Source of the DNA: Deltaproteobacteria bacterium
GTDB lineage: Bacteria > Desulfobacterota > GWC2-55-46
Assembly: GCA_021825035.1 (NCBI GenBank)
Contig: JAKAIQ010000027.1
Coordinates: forward strand, 1-13,911
Length of the DNA: 13,911 nucleotides
Reading direction: 5' to 3'
In this document: in pieces, positions 7,586 to 13,911 of the stretch
Numbering within the stretch: the stretch's first letter is position 1
Layout: each line of letters starts with the position of its first letter
Notes under the pieces: generated by a model
Seen by the model: only the letters and a program-made list of their open reading frames with translations
What the model was told of the DNA's origin: nothing
Database searches by the model: none
Translations under genes and position numbers: made by a program

Positions 7586-7597
7586 AATTACGTAATT
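7586..7597. promoter_or_regulatory. 12-bp perfect palindrome upstream of the SAM synthetase gene
   Basis: AATTACGTAATT is an exact palindrome in the 82-base leader between queH and the SAM synthetase gene, 48 bases before the GTG start. It follows directly on TTGACG (7577-7582), a five-of-six match to a -35 box, though I find no fitting -10 downstream. It could be an operator, or chance in AT-rich DNA. Confidence 0.25.
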
Positions 7598-7645
7598 AAA
7601 TCGACGTGATTTATGAATATTTTTCCGTTTTTATTTAAATAAATC

Positions 7646-8851
7646 GTGCACAGAATTTCGATAGAGATTGCAAGAGACACGCCTGTCGCCGAGCAGGCGG
7701 TCGAGATTGTCGAACGCAAGGGCACAGGGCATCCGGATTACATCTGTGATTCCGTCATGGACAGAATTTCCGTTGCCCTGAGTCGGGAATACATAAGCAG
7801 GTTCGGTGTGGTTTTACATCACAATATTGACAAGGGCCTGCTTATTGCCGGACAGGTTGACAAGGTTTTCGGAGGAGGCAGGGTTCTAAAACCCATGGAG
7901 CTCATAATCGGCGACAGGGCTACTTTTAGGGCCGGCAAGAAAACGGTGTCAGTGGACGAGATATCCATCAGGGAGACGCACGGTTGGTTCAGGGAAAATC
8001 TCCCGCACGTCGATCCATGCAAAGACCTCAGGGTGCGTGTGGTGCTGCAGCCTGGCTCCGTTGAGCTTGAGGATATATTTGACAGAAAGGGAAAAATAAA
8101 GGTCGCCAACGACACCTCGGCGGCCGTTGGCTATGCTCCGCTTACCGATACGGAGAAAGCTGTGTTTGAGACCGAAAGATTCATAAACTCGGCTGCCTTC
8201 AAGCTAAGATTCCCATGGAGCGGAGAAGATGTTAAAGTAATGGGAATACGAAGGGATCGTGAGCTCGATGTGACGGTAGCCTGCCCCTTTTTGACTGGTT
8301 CCGTAAAGAACGAGAAGGGGTATTTCCAGAAGAAAGGAGAGGTTTACACAGCCATCAAGAGTTTCCTGTCATCTTTGCCATTTAGCAGCGTAAGCCTCAA
8401 TTTCAATACGCTGGATATCAAGGGTCGAGGCGTTAACGGAGTCTATTTGACTCTACTCGGCACTTCCGCAGAAGATGCCGATTCCGGACAGGTGGGCAGA
8501 GGCAACAGGGTAAACGGAGTAATATCGCTCAATCGGCCCATGGGGACAGAGGCGGCCGCCGGCAAGAACCCGGTGAGTCATGTGGGCAAAATTTATACGG
8601 TGCTAACGCACAGGATGGCGAATGAGCTCTACGAGCGCATAGAAGGCATCAAGGAGGTTTATGTCTGGCTTCTCAGCCAGATAGGCTCGCCGGTTGACGA
8701 GCCAAAACACGTGTACGTGAAAATAATGCCCGGGAAGCGTTTTAACAGGCGGGGAATAAAAAAAGACGTATCTTTCATAATTGACGAGTTTTTGGCCGGT
8801 ATAGATGCCTTTACAGGTGAACTCTCGAGGGGGGAGCATCCGGTTTGCTAA
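7646..8851 (+). CDS. mat: Archaeal-type S-adenosylmethionine synthetase (methionine adenosyltransferase)
   Basis: The product would make S-adenosylmethionine from methionine and ATP. It belongs to the archaeal MAT family (AdoMet_Synthase, COG1812), not to the common bacterial MetK family. Diagnostic stretches are VERKGTGHPDYICD (22-35), HHNIDKGLL (58-66), GTSAEDADSG (272-281), QVGRGNRVNG (282-291) and EAAAGKNPVSHVGKIY (302-317). The length of 401 matches the family. The start is GTG 7646. An in-frame TAA lies directly upstream at 7640-7642, and the next codons read like the conserved archaeal N-terminus, so no longer form is possible. No Shine-Dalgarno is visible in the AT-rich leader. The gene stands alone (82 bases after queH, 89 before the DksA-like gene). 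Bacterial members of this family are known but scattered, which suggests transfer. Whether a normal metK exists elsewhere cannot be seen. Confidence 0.95.
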   Translation: MHRISIEIARDTPVAEQAVEIVERKGTGHPDYICDSVMDRISVALSREYISRFGVVLHHNIDKGLLIAGQVDKVFGGGRVLKPMELIIGDRATFRAGKKTVSVDEISIRETHGWFRENLPHVDPCKDLRVRVVLQPGSVELEDIFDRKGKIKVANDTSAAVGYAPLTDTEKAVFETERFINSAAFKLRFPWSGEDVKVMGIRRDRELDVTVACPFLTGSVKNEKGYFQKKGEVYTAIKSFLSSLPFSSVSLNFNTLDIKGRGVNGVYLTLLGTSAEDADSGQVGRGNRVNGVISLNRPMGTEAAAGKNPVSHVGKIYTVLTHRMANELYERIEGIKEVYVWLLSQIGSPVDEPKHVYVKIMPGKRFNRRGIKKDVSFIIDEFLAGIDAFTGELSRGEHPVC

Positions 8852-8940
8852 TCTTGGGTTATTTTTGAATGTTTATGTAAAATTATGAAAGTTTTCAGTG
8901 AAATCATATTGTCCAGCCGTTAAAAACAGCGGAGGCGCAG

Positions 8941-9324
8941 ATGGCGGAAAGAGAATCGGCACGACCAACCAGGCTAAAAAAATTACTTCTCGATAAAAAA
9001 AGAAAGATGTGGGTGGAACTCAGGGATGAACTTTTCAGAAAACTCGGCAAGGAGTACAATGCTCAATTTGACAATCCTCGCGACATCGAGGAGATGGCGC
9101 TTATAGACATGATCGAGGATACGGGGATGGCCGTGGCGGACATAAGGCGTGATGAGCTTGAAAAGATGGATGAAGCTCTGAGAAAACTTGAAGATGGAAC
9201 CTACGGCATATGTTCGGAATGCGGCGGCGAGATAGAGGAAGCAAGGCTTAAGGTCATGCCGTTTGCCACTTTTTGCGTAAAATGCAAAAGCGACAGGGAG
9301 TTTTTCAAAAAAGCTACGCTGTAA
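8941..9324 (+). CDS. DksA/TraR-family zinc-finger protein
   Basis: Proteins of this family enter the RNA polymerase secondary channel and, with ppGpp in the case of DksA, adjust transcription initiation. The 127-residue product has a basic N-terminus, a long helical coiled-coil region (about 15-85) and a C4 zinc finger CSEC-x17-CVKC (Cys91, Cys94, Cys112, Cys115). This is the DksA/TraR finger spacing. By alignment back from the first Cys, the coiled-coil tip reads D48-x-x-E51-x-A53, close to the DxxDxA tip that DksA needs for activity. It is shorter than E. coli DksA (151 residues). A true DksA and a shorter paralogue are both possible, hence no symbol. ATG 8941 follows a strong GGAGG (8931-8935). 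TAAAAT (8878-8883) is a possible -10, with only a weak -35. Confidence 0.85.
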   Translation: MAERESARPTRLKKLLLDKKRKMWVELRDELFRKLGKEYNAQFDNPRDIEEMALIDMIEDTGMAVADIRRDELEKMDEALRKLEDGTYGICSECGGEIEEARLKVMPFATFCVKCKSDREFFKKATL

Positions 9325-9382
9325 TGACTGTATATATTTGATTTATCGTCCCTTTTACATCGCCGGATCGCATGACGTATGC

Positions 9383-9401
9383 TTGACAGGGGATAATCCC
9401 C
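9383..9401. promoter_or_regulatory. Consensus TTGACA abutting a GGGGAT-A-ATCCCC palindrome
   Basis: TTGACA (9383-9388) is a perfect -35 hexamer. It is followed without a gap by the 6-base arms GGGGAT (9389-9394) and ATCCCC (9396-9401) around one A. This would place an operator-like dyad between -35 and -10. The -10 is poor (ATTACT at 9405-9410, three of six), so a real promoter is uncertain. Read on the minus strand, the palindrome lies just past the stop of the 45-codon ORF but has no T-run. Confidence 0.3.
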
Positions 9402-9405
9402 GAGA

Positions 9406-9543
9406 TTACTGCGGCAACTTGCTTGATTTGCGAAGCTCTTTAATTATCATTCGTCTTGCGCGCCACCCATGATATAATTCCTTATGACTTTCAGCCAGTC
9501 CTAATTCCGCATAATCGTATTTAAAAATGAAATCCTTAGCCAT
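9406..9543 (-). CDS. Possible small protein (45 aa) on the minus strand
   Basis: Read on the minus strand, an ATG at 9543-9541 opens 45 codons, ending at a TAA whose bases are 9408-9406. The product begins MAKDFIFKYDYAELGLAESH and continues through HGWRARRMIIKELRK to a basic end. Its composition is protein-like: mixed charged and aromatic residues, helix-forming, no low-complexity runs. A possible ribosome site AGAGGT (minus strand, bases 9559-9554) lies about 10 bases before the ATG. In-frame codons extend upstream only to a stop at 9579-9577, with no better start. I do not recognise a family. It would be the only minus-strand gene in the window, so it may be a small novel gene, a decayed remnant, or chance. 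Confidence 0.35.
   Translation of the reverse strand: MAKDFIFKYDYAELGLAESHKELYHGWRARRMIIKELRKSSKLPQ
9470..9478 (+). promoter_or_regulatory. Extended -10 promoter motif
   Basis: TGATATAAT is a perfect match to the extended -10 form TGnTATAAT. No good -35 is seen 16-18 bases upstream, which extended -10 promoters tolerate. Transcription would start near 9485, giving the Nudix gene a leader of nearly 200 bases that includes the 8-codon ORF. The motif lies inside the possible minus-strand ORF, so one of the two may be coincidental. Confidence 0.33.
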
Positions 9544-9637
9544 GGTTGTATAGACCTCTATGGCGCAGGTATTTTTTCATGGTATCAATGTCTTGAGATT
9601 ATTTTCGATATTTGCATTCCTTGTTGATAGTGAGCTC

Positions 9638-9675
9638 AAGGAGGCTTTGTGAATCTCCATGGCATCGGGTCTTAA
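9638..9675 (+). promoter_or_regulatory. Strong ribosome site with 8-codon leader ORF before the Nudix gene
   Basis: AAGGAGG (9638-9644) is one of the strongest Shine-Dalgarno sequences in the window. It precedes GTG 9649, which opens the short frame VNLHGIGS ending at TAA 9673-9675. The Nudix ATG at 9682 follows 6 bases later in the same frame and has no ribosome site of its own. Ribosomes ending the leader could re-initiate on the Nudix ATG. Alternatively, the Nudix gene once began at the GTG and gained a stop. Confidence 0.4.
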
Positions 9676-9681
9676 AGTCTC

Positions 9682-10131
9682 ATGAAGACGGAACGGCGGA
9701 TTTCGGCTGGAGGGGTTATATTCAGGTCTTACGGAACCGCGACAGAGGTCGCACTTATCTCCGTCAAGGGCGGAAAGGTGTGGGCTCTTCCCAAAGGTTT
9801 AACCGAGGAAGGCGAGAACCTTGCAAGGACGGCCCACAGGGAGGTCAAGGAGGAGACCGGTCTCGACGGCAAGATACTTGCGAAAATAGGACATATAAAT
9901 TATTTTTTCATGATGAAAGACGAAGGCACGACGAGAAGGTTTTTCAAGATAGTCTATTTTTTTCTCATGGAGTACACCGGGGGGTCTGTGGAAGACCATG
10001 ATGAGGAAGTCGAGGAATGCAGATGGTTCGATATTGATGAGGCGATCGGATTGATGAAATACGATGATGAGAAGGAGATACTCAAGAAGGGAAAAAGGCT
10101 TATAAAAGAACTTAAAGGAACGGCCGTGTGA
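9682..10131 (+). CDS. Nudix hydrolase (Ap4A/nucleotide-polyphosphate type likely)
   Basis: This 149-residue enzyme of the Nudix family hydrolyses a nucleoside diphosphate linked to another group. The Nudix box is complete: Gly39-x5-Glu45-x7-REVKEETGL (53-61), including the metal-binding Glu pair. The preceding WALPKG (34-39), with its Pro-Lys-Gly, resembles bacterial Ap4A and diphosphoinositol-type hydrolases. That hints at a dinucleoside polyphosphate substrate, but substrate cannot be fixed by sequence. The N-terminal RRISAGGVIFR is a typical first strand, so ATG 9682 gives a full-length protein. An in-frame TAA at 9673-9675 rules out a longer one. There is no Shine-Dalgarno directly before this ATG; the strong one lies before the 8-codon leader ORF. 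The next confident gene starts 135 bases downstream. Confidence 0.9.
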   Translation: MKTERRISAGGVIFRSYGTATEVALISVKGGKVWALPKGLTEEGENLARTAHREVKEETGLDGKILAKIGHINYFFMMKDEGTTRRFFKIVYFFLMEYTGGSVEDHDEEVEECRWFDIDEAIGLMKYDDEKEILKKGKRLIKELKGTAV

Positions 10132-10138
10132 TCGGAAA

Positions 10139-10267
10139 ATGCACACTGGATTGCCCCATGCCTCGGCGGCGAGCGGGAGGAAGACCGGGAGAAGCGCCCG
10201 GAAGGCTCTTGTTATTTTGATTATTTTAGGTTATCTTAAACCATATGTTCATGACAGGGTTTTTTAA
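10139..10267 (+). CDS. Doubtful small ORF (42 aa) between the Nudix and methyltransferase genes
   Basis: An ATG at 10139, 7 bases after the Nudix stop, opens 42 codons. Its TAA (10265-10267) overlaps the methyltransferase ATG as TAATG. The product has a basic Ser/Ala/Gly/Arg-rich first half and a short hydrophobic stretch ALVILIILGYL. There is no proper ribosome site, only CGGA right before the ATG, and the first half looks low-complexity. The neat fit to the gap is the only argument for it. It also contains a GC-rich hairpin (CCGGG 10185-10189 with CCCGG 10197-10201) without a following T-run. Chance is more likely than a gene. Confidence 0.15.
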   Translation: MHTGLPHASAASGRKTGRSARKALVILIILGYLKPYVHDRVF

Positions 10268-11262
10268 TGCGATCAGTCTCCTCCACTGAAACAAAAAAAG
10301 CCAAAGAGCTTTGTTTTCTGTGCGGAGAGGCTGATTCTTACCAGACCGGGATCACGGGCATAAAGGTAGACGGCAGGTCTTATGACATCCTTTTTTGTAA
10401 AAAATGCAAGATAGGCAGGACCGACCCCTTCCTTGACGAAAAAAAAATAAAGGGAATATATTCGAGCGCGGTTTACAGAGATGACGACTCCACGAGGTTC
10501 TTCTCTCCGGTTGAGAAGATATTGACTCTTTTCAGGACCGGTCGCCGCAAACGAGTCGAACGCTATTCGAGTGCCGGACGCATCCTTGATATAGGTTGCG
10601 GAAGAGCGGATTTCCTGGCCCTGATGGCGGCAAGGGGATGGCTTGCGACGGGACTCGAGCTTGATAAAAGGGTTCTAAATCAGGGAAAAGGTTCGAAGGG
10701 CATAGACCTGCGGATAGGCGGACTCGAGGATGTAAAATTCCCGGAAGCTCATTTTAATGTCATAACGTTCTGGCATGTATTCGAGCACCTGAGAAATCCT
10801 TTATGGGCATTAAAGGAATGCAGCAGGATATTGAAGCAAGGCGGGCTTCTTGTGGTGGCCGTGCCCAATGCCCGAAGTTTTCAGGCGCGTATTGCCGGCG
10901 GGCGATGGTTTCACCTTGATCCGCCTTATCACCTTTATCATTATTCAGATGACAATCTCCGCCGGCTTCTTGAGAACGCCGGCTTCGATGTGGTAAGCGT
11001 CAATCATCTGTCTTTTGAATTCAATCCATACGGTTGTCTTCAAAGCTTTTTTAATCTTTGCGGATTCAGGCCTAACCTGTTTTATGATTTTATGAGATCA
11101 AGGGTTTCCGGCGTCAAGCGGCTGAATTTGTATGCCAGCCTTGGGATTATGTTTCTACTTATGCCCGTAGCGCTGCCGGCGTCACTGATTTTTTCCCTTA
11201 TAGAAGCGGCAATGAGGTCGGGCGGAACGATCGAGGCGTATGCTATAAAAAAGCCTGAATGA
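10267..11262 (+). CDS. Class I SAM-dependent methyltransferase with N-terminal zinc ribbon
   Basis: The 331-residue product begins with a four-Cys zinc-ribbon-like module (Cys16, Cys19, Cys44, Cys47: CFLC and CKKC). A Rossmann methyltransferase domain of the Methyltransf_11/23 type follows. Motif I is ILDIGCGRADF (106-116), with the acidic end of strand 2 at GLELD (129-133). The later motif has FWHVFEHLRNP (168-178) and a post-motif strand GGLLVVAVPN. The region HLDPPYHLYHYSDDNLRRLL (217-236) resembles methyltransferases of surface-polysaccharide or lipid pathways. Residues about 287-311 form a hydrophobic stretch that could be a membrane anchor. The substrate is unknown. ATG 10267 has AGGG at 10256-10259. 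purL starts 25 bases downstream, but there is no evident functional link to purine synthesis. Confidence 0.87.
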   Translation: MRSVSSTETKKAKELCFLCGEADSYQTGITGIKVDGRSYDILFCKKCKIGRTDPFLDEKKIKGIYSSAVYRDDDSTRFFSPVEKILTLFRTGRRKRVERYSSAGRILDIGCGRADFLALMAARGWLATGLELDKRVLNQGKGSKGIDLRIGGLEDVKFPEAHFNVITFWHVFEHLRNPLWALKECSRILKQGGLLVVAVPNARSFQARIAGGRWFHLDPPYHLYHYSDDNLRRLLENAGFDVVSVNHLSFEFNPYGCLQSFFNLCGFRPNLFYDFMRSRVSGVKRLNLYASLGIMFLLMPVALPASLIFSLIEAAMRSGGTIEAYAIKKPE

Positions 11263-11287
11263 GATCGACAATCCTGATAAATCGAAT

Positions 11288-13501
11288 ATGGAAATTACAG
11301 AAAATACAATCAAAGAACACGGCATAAGCTCCGAGGAATATAAGGTAATCCCCAGAGTCTTAAATAGGACGCCAAACATAGTTGAGCTCGGCATTTTTTC
11401 AGTGATGTGGAGCGAACACTGCTCCTACAAGTCATCGAGGATTCACCTCAAGAATTTTCCGACAAAAGGCGAACATGTGCTTCAGGGGCCTGGCGAGAAC
11501 GCCGGGATCGTCGATATAGGAGACGGCCTGGCTGTCGCCTTCAAGATGGAAAGTCATAATCATCCTTCCTTCATAGAACCTTACCAGGGGGCTGCCACGG
11601 GTGTTGGAGGCATACTGCGGGACATATTTACAATGGGGGCGAGGCCCATCGCTTCGTTGAACTCGCTCCGTTTCGGCTCATTGGATGATCCACGCACGCG
11701 GTATCTGCTTGAAGGAGTCGTATCCGGCATAGCCGGGTATGGTAACTGCGTTGGCGTTCCTACCGTGGGCGGCGAGGTCTATTTTAACGGATCATACAAC
11801 GGCAACTGTCTTGTAAATGTCATGACCGCCGGATTAATGAAAAAAGACCGGATATTCAAAGGTGTTGCGAGGGGCGAGGGTAATCCGGTAATTTACGTCG
11901 GATCGAGGACCGGTAGAGACGGCATTCACGGGGCCGTAATGGCCTCCGATGTATTCGGGGATGGAGGGGAGGAAAGACGGCCGACCGTGCAGGTGGGAGA
12001 CCCTTTCGCGGAAAAGCTTCTGCTCGAAGCGTGCCTCGAACTCTTCAAGACCGACCATATAGTCGGCATACAGGATATGGGCGCCGCCGGCCTTACGTCT
12101 TCAAGTGTTGAAATGGCATCGAGGGGAGGCTCGGGGATTGAACTGGATATAGATGCGGTGCCGAGGCGCGAACTCGGGATGACAGCTTACGAAGTAATGC
12201 TTTCCGAGTCTCAGGAAAGAATGCTTCTGGTCGTTAAAAAAGGCGCGGAAGAAGCGGTAAAAGATATTTTTAAAAAATGGGACCTCGAGGCCGAGGTTAT
12301 TGGAAGGGTCATTCAGGATAAGGTAATAAGGGTGCTGGAGGGTGGTGGAATAGCGGCGGAGATACCCATTGCGGCCCTGACCGACGAGGCCCCGGTTTAC
12401 GACAGGCCGGCTGAAAGGCCGCCATACATGGACGAAGTCAATGCATTCGATGCCGGGTCCCTCGGTCAACCGGATGATTACAATGAGATCCTCTTAAAAA
12501 TACTTTCTTCAGGCAACATCGCCAGCAAGGAATGGATCTACCGTCAGTACGACCATATGGTGAGAACCGATACTGTAGTGTGTCCCGGCTCCGATGCGGC
12601 CGTTATCCGCATAAAGGGCACGAATAAAGGGATCGCCATGACCGTAGACTGCAATTCGAGGTATTGTTATCTCGATCCGAGGAAAGGCGCAGCCATCGCC
12701 GTGGCTGAGGCGGCGAGGAATCTTGTCGTATCCGGAGCAAAGCCTATCGCGCTGACGGATTGTCTCAACTTCGGCAATCCGGAAAGGCCTGAGGTAATGT
12801 GGCAATTCAGGGAAGCCGTGCTCGGCATAAGAGAGGCTTGCCTGGCTTTGCAAATCCCGGTAATAGGCGGAAACGTAAGTTTTTACAACGAGACCTCCGG
12901 CTCATCCATCCACCCTACGCCGACGATAGGCATGGTCGGGCTGATAAAAGACCTCGATCGCCATGTCAGGCAATGGTTTGTAAACGAAGGAGACGCCATC
13001 GCGATTCTGGGCAACATGTCCGGAGGGGGGCTCTGCGGAAGCGAGTATTTGAAGGTAGTTTATGGGCTTGAGAAAGGGAATGCGCCTGAACTCGACCTCG
13101 TTAAAGAGAAAGGTGTGCAGGAGGCTTGTTTGAAGGGCATAGAGGCTGGTATAATAATATCTGCCCATGACGTGTCCGAAGGCGGGGTTGTCGCTGCTCT
13201 TGCGGAGTGCTGTATGTCGCCGGATGGCCCGGTCGGGGCACAGGTTGATCTTGATATGGACGGCTTCAGAGAGGACGAGGTCTTTTTCGGAGAGGCCCAG
13301 TCGAGGATCATCGTAAGTCTACGGCTCGAGGATGCCGATAGGCTCAATGAGATAAGTTCGTCTTTTAACACGCCGGTAAAGGTCATAGGCTCTGTAGCTG
13401 GAAGAGCCTTGAAGATTGGCAACTTTATAAATCTCCCGGTGAGTGATATGAAAAATGCCTGGGGAGGGGCTTTTGAGAGGCTGTTGATCTCAAAAAGCTA
13501 A
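11288..13501 (+). CDS. purL: Phosphoribosylformylglycinamidine synthase subunit PurL (small type)
   Basis: PurL carries out the ATP-dependent amidation of FGAR to FGAM, the fourth step of IMP synthesis, together with PurQ (glutaminase) and PurS. The 737-residue length fits the small bacterial/archaeal PurL, which lacks the fused glutaminase of the 1300-residue enterobacterial enzyme. Visible hallmarks are MWSEHCSYKSS with the catalytic His44, GPGENAGIVDIGDG (68-81), ESHNHPSFIEPYQGAATGVGG (88-108), VGDPFAEKLLLEA, GIQDMGAAGLTSSSVEMA and, in the second half, GGNVSFYNET and SAHDVSEGG. Both repeated AIRS-like halves are present. The ATG at 11288 gives the usual N-terminus; its ribosome site is weak. 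No purQ or purS lies in the window. The stop is six bases from purF, a common purL-purF arrangement. Confidence 0.97.
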   Translation: MEITENTIKEHGISSEEYKVIPRVLNRTPNIVELGIFSVMWSEHCSYKSSRIHLKNFPTKGEHVLQGPGENAGIVDIGDGLAVAFKMESHNHPSFIEPYQGAATGVGGILRDIFTMGARPIASLNSLRFGSLDDPRTRYLLEGVVSGIAGYGNCVGVPTVGGEVYFNGSYNGNCLVNVMTAGLMKKDRIFKGVARGEGNPVIYVGSRTGRDGIHGAVMASDVFGDGGEERRPTVQVGDPFAEKLLLEACLELFKTDHIVGIQDMGAAGLTSSSVEMASRGGSGIELDIDAVPRRELGMTAYEVMLSESQERMLLVVKKGAEEAVKDIFKKWDLEAEVIGRVIQDKVIRVLEGGGIAAEIPIAALTDEAPVYDRPAERPPYMDEVNAFDAGSLGQPDDYNEILLKILSSGNIASKEWIYRQYDHMVRTDTVVCPGSDAAVIRIKGTNKGIAMTVDCNSRYCYLDPRKGAAIAVAEAARNLVVSGAKPIALTDCLNFGNPERPEVMWQFREAVLGIREACLALQIPVIGGNVSFYNETSGSSIHPTPTIGMVGLIKDLDRHVRQWFVNEGDAIAILGNMSGGGLCGSEYLKVVYGLEKGNAPELDLVKEKGVQEACLKGIEAGIIISAHDVSEGGVVAALAECCMSPDGPVGAQVDLDMDGFREDEVFFGEAQSRIIVSLRLEDADRLNEISSSFNTPVKVIGSVAGRALKIGNFINLPVSDMKNAWGGAFERLLISKS

Positions 13502-13506
13502 GGAAA

Positions 13507-13911
13507 ATGGAAATCAGCCTTAAGGATGATAGATTTCACGACGAGTGCGGGGTTTTCGGCATATACGGCCACCCGGAGGCGGCCAATATTACGTATCTGG
13601 GTCTCTATTCCCTTCAACACAGGGGGCAGGAGAGCGCCGGCATAGTTTCTTCCGACGGGAAGAACATCTATTCCCACAAGGGTATGGGACTTGTGGCGGA
13701 CGTCTTCGGCGGCACCGACATAGAGCGTCTTCACGGTTTTTCTTCCATTGGCCATGTAAGGTACTCCACGACCGGCGATTCACATATAAAAAACGCTCAG
13801 CCTTTTGTAGTTGAGTATTCCAGGGGCGGGATCGCCGTTGCGCACAACGGCAACCTCGTTAACGCAGCGGTCCTTAGGGCCGAGTTCGAGGCTTATGGCT
13901 CGATCTTCCAA
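13507..13911 (+). CDS. purF: Amidophosphoribosyltransferase PurF, N-terminal part (3' end outside window)
   Basis: PurF makes phosphoribosylamine from PRPP and glutamine, the first committed step of purine synthesis. The first 135 codons are present and remain open at the right edge. They cover most of the N-terminal-nucleophile glutaminase domain: DECGVFGIYG, GLYSLQHRGQESAGI, GHVRYSTTGDS, NAQPF and AVAHNGNLVN. The nucleophile is Cys14, preceded by a 13-residue propeptide ending in Glu. The enzyme is therefore of the Bacillus subtilis type that is cleaved to expose Cys, rather than the E. coli type where Cys directly follows Met. B. subtilis-type enzymes usually also bind a [4Fe-4S] cluster, but those Cys residues would be beyond the window. 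The ATG at 13507 overlaps the AAGGA-like stretch right after the purL stop, so coupling to purL is likely. Confidence 0.96.
   Translation, partial: MEISLKDDRFHDECGVFGIYGHPEAANITYLGLYSLQHRGQESAGIVSSDGKNIYSHKGMGLVADVFGGTDIERLHGFSSIGHVRYSTTGDSHIKNAQPFVVEYSRGGIAVAHNGNLVNAAVLRAEFEAYGSIFQ

Larger units (their letters stand above)
9325..9681. other. 357-base stretch without a firm gene
   Basis: This AT-richer interval separates the DksA-like gene from the Nudix gene. It holds, in order, a TTGACA plus GGGGAT/ATCCCC palindrome (9383-9401), a possible minus-strand 45-codon ORF (9406-9543), an extended -10 motif (9470-9478) and a short inverted repeat ATAGA-CC-TCTAT (9550-9561). At the end lies a strong ribosome site with an 8-codon ORF (9638-9675). 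I see no tRNA cloverleaf, no intrinsic terminator and no repeat array. Confidence 0.6.

Noticed and set aside
10147..10162. Sigma-54-like site (TGGATTG then ATGC) before the methyltransferase gene
   Set aside because: Only the invariant GG/GC and a few other bases match. The -24 block is poor.
10185..10201. CCGGG/CCCGG hairpin as a terminator after the Nudix gene
   Set aside because: The stem is only 5 bp and no T-run follows directly. It may still be a structured leader but is not a convincing terminator.
13545..13814. 89-codon + strand open frame near the right edge
   Set aside because: It overlaps purF in another frame. The purF frame has clear catalytic motifs and runs off the window edge.
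1..13911. Mobile elements, CRISPR, phage genes, tRNA or rRNA
   Set aside because: I saw no transposase or integrase frame, no repeat-spacer array and no cloverleaf or rRNA sequence. Gene content is housekeeping and regulatory throughout.

Overview
The window looks like ordinary bacterial chromosome from a Gram-negative-type lineage. I would guess a Desulfobacterota/Nitrospirota-like organism, on three grounds: an NtrY/NtrX pair plus a second sigma-54 activator, a DksA/TraR-type zinc-finger protein, and heavy use of AGG (Arg) and ATA (Ile) in every gene. This placement is an impression from gene content and codons, not a phylogeny. All confidently called genes lie on the + strand. The window opens inside a histidine kinase gene and closes inside purF.

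Layout. (1) 1-3469, signalling: the 3' end of an NtrY-like sensor kinase overlaps by ATGA the gene for its NtrX-like sigma-54 response regulator. After a 138-base gap with repeats and a dyad comes a second NtrC-family regulator with no kinase beside it. (2) 3663-6749, a yebC-ruvC-ruvA-ruvB block: a YebC/PmpR-family protein followed by the complete Holliday-junction resolvasome. (3) 6750-8851, tRNA and one-carbon metabolism: queH (epoxyqueuosine reductase, queuosine pathway) and an archaeal-type S-adenosylmethionine synthetase. (4) 8941-9324, a small DksA/TraR-family protein. (5) 9325-9681, a 357-base stretch without a firm gene. It holds a possible 45-codon minus-strand ORF, a short palindrome, promoter-like motifs and an 8-codon leader ORF with a strong Shine-Dalgarno. 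(6) 9682-11262, a Nudix hydrolase and a class I methyltransferase with an N-terminal zinc ribbon. (7) 11288-13911, purine synthesis: a complete purL and the first 135 codons of purF, six bases apart.

The genes link as follows. RuvA, RuvB and RuvC form one branch-migration and resolution machine. PurF (first committed step) and PurL (fourth step) belong to the same IMP pathway. The SAM synthetase would supply the methyltransferase and many other enzymes. I see no mobile element, CRISPR array, rRNA or tRNA.

I did not find an undescribed multi-gene system. The points most worth a second look are the archaeal-type SAM synthetase in a bacterial setting, two or three unannotated small ORFs that neatly fill gaps, the leader ORF before the Nudix gene, the variant GAFTSA loop in NtrX, and the repeat/dyad region before the orphan sigma-54 regulator.
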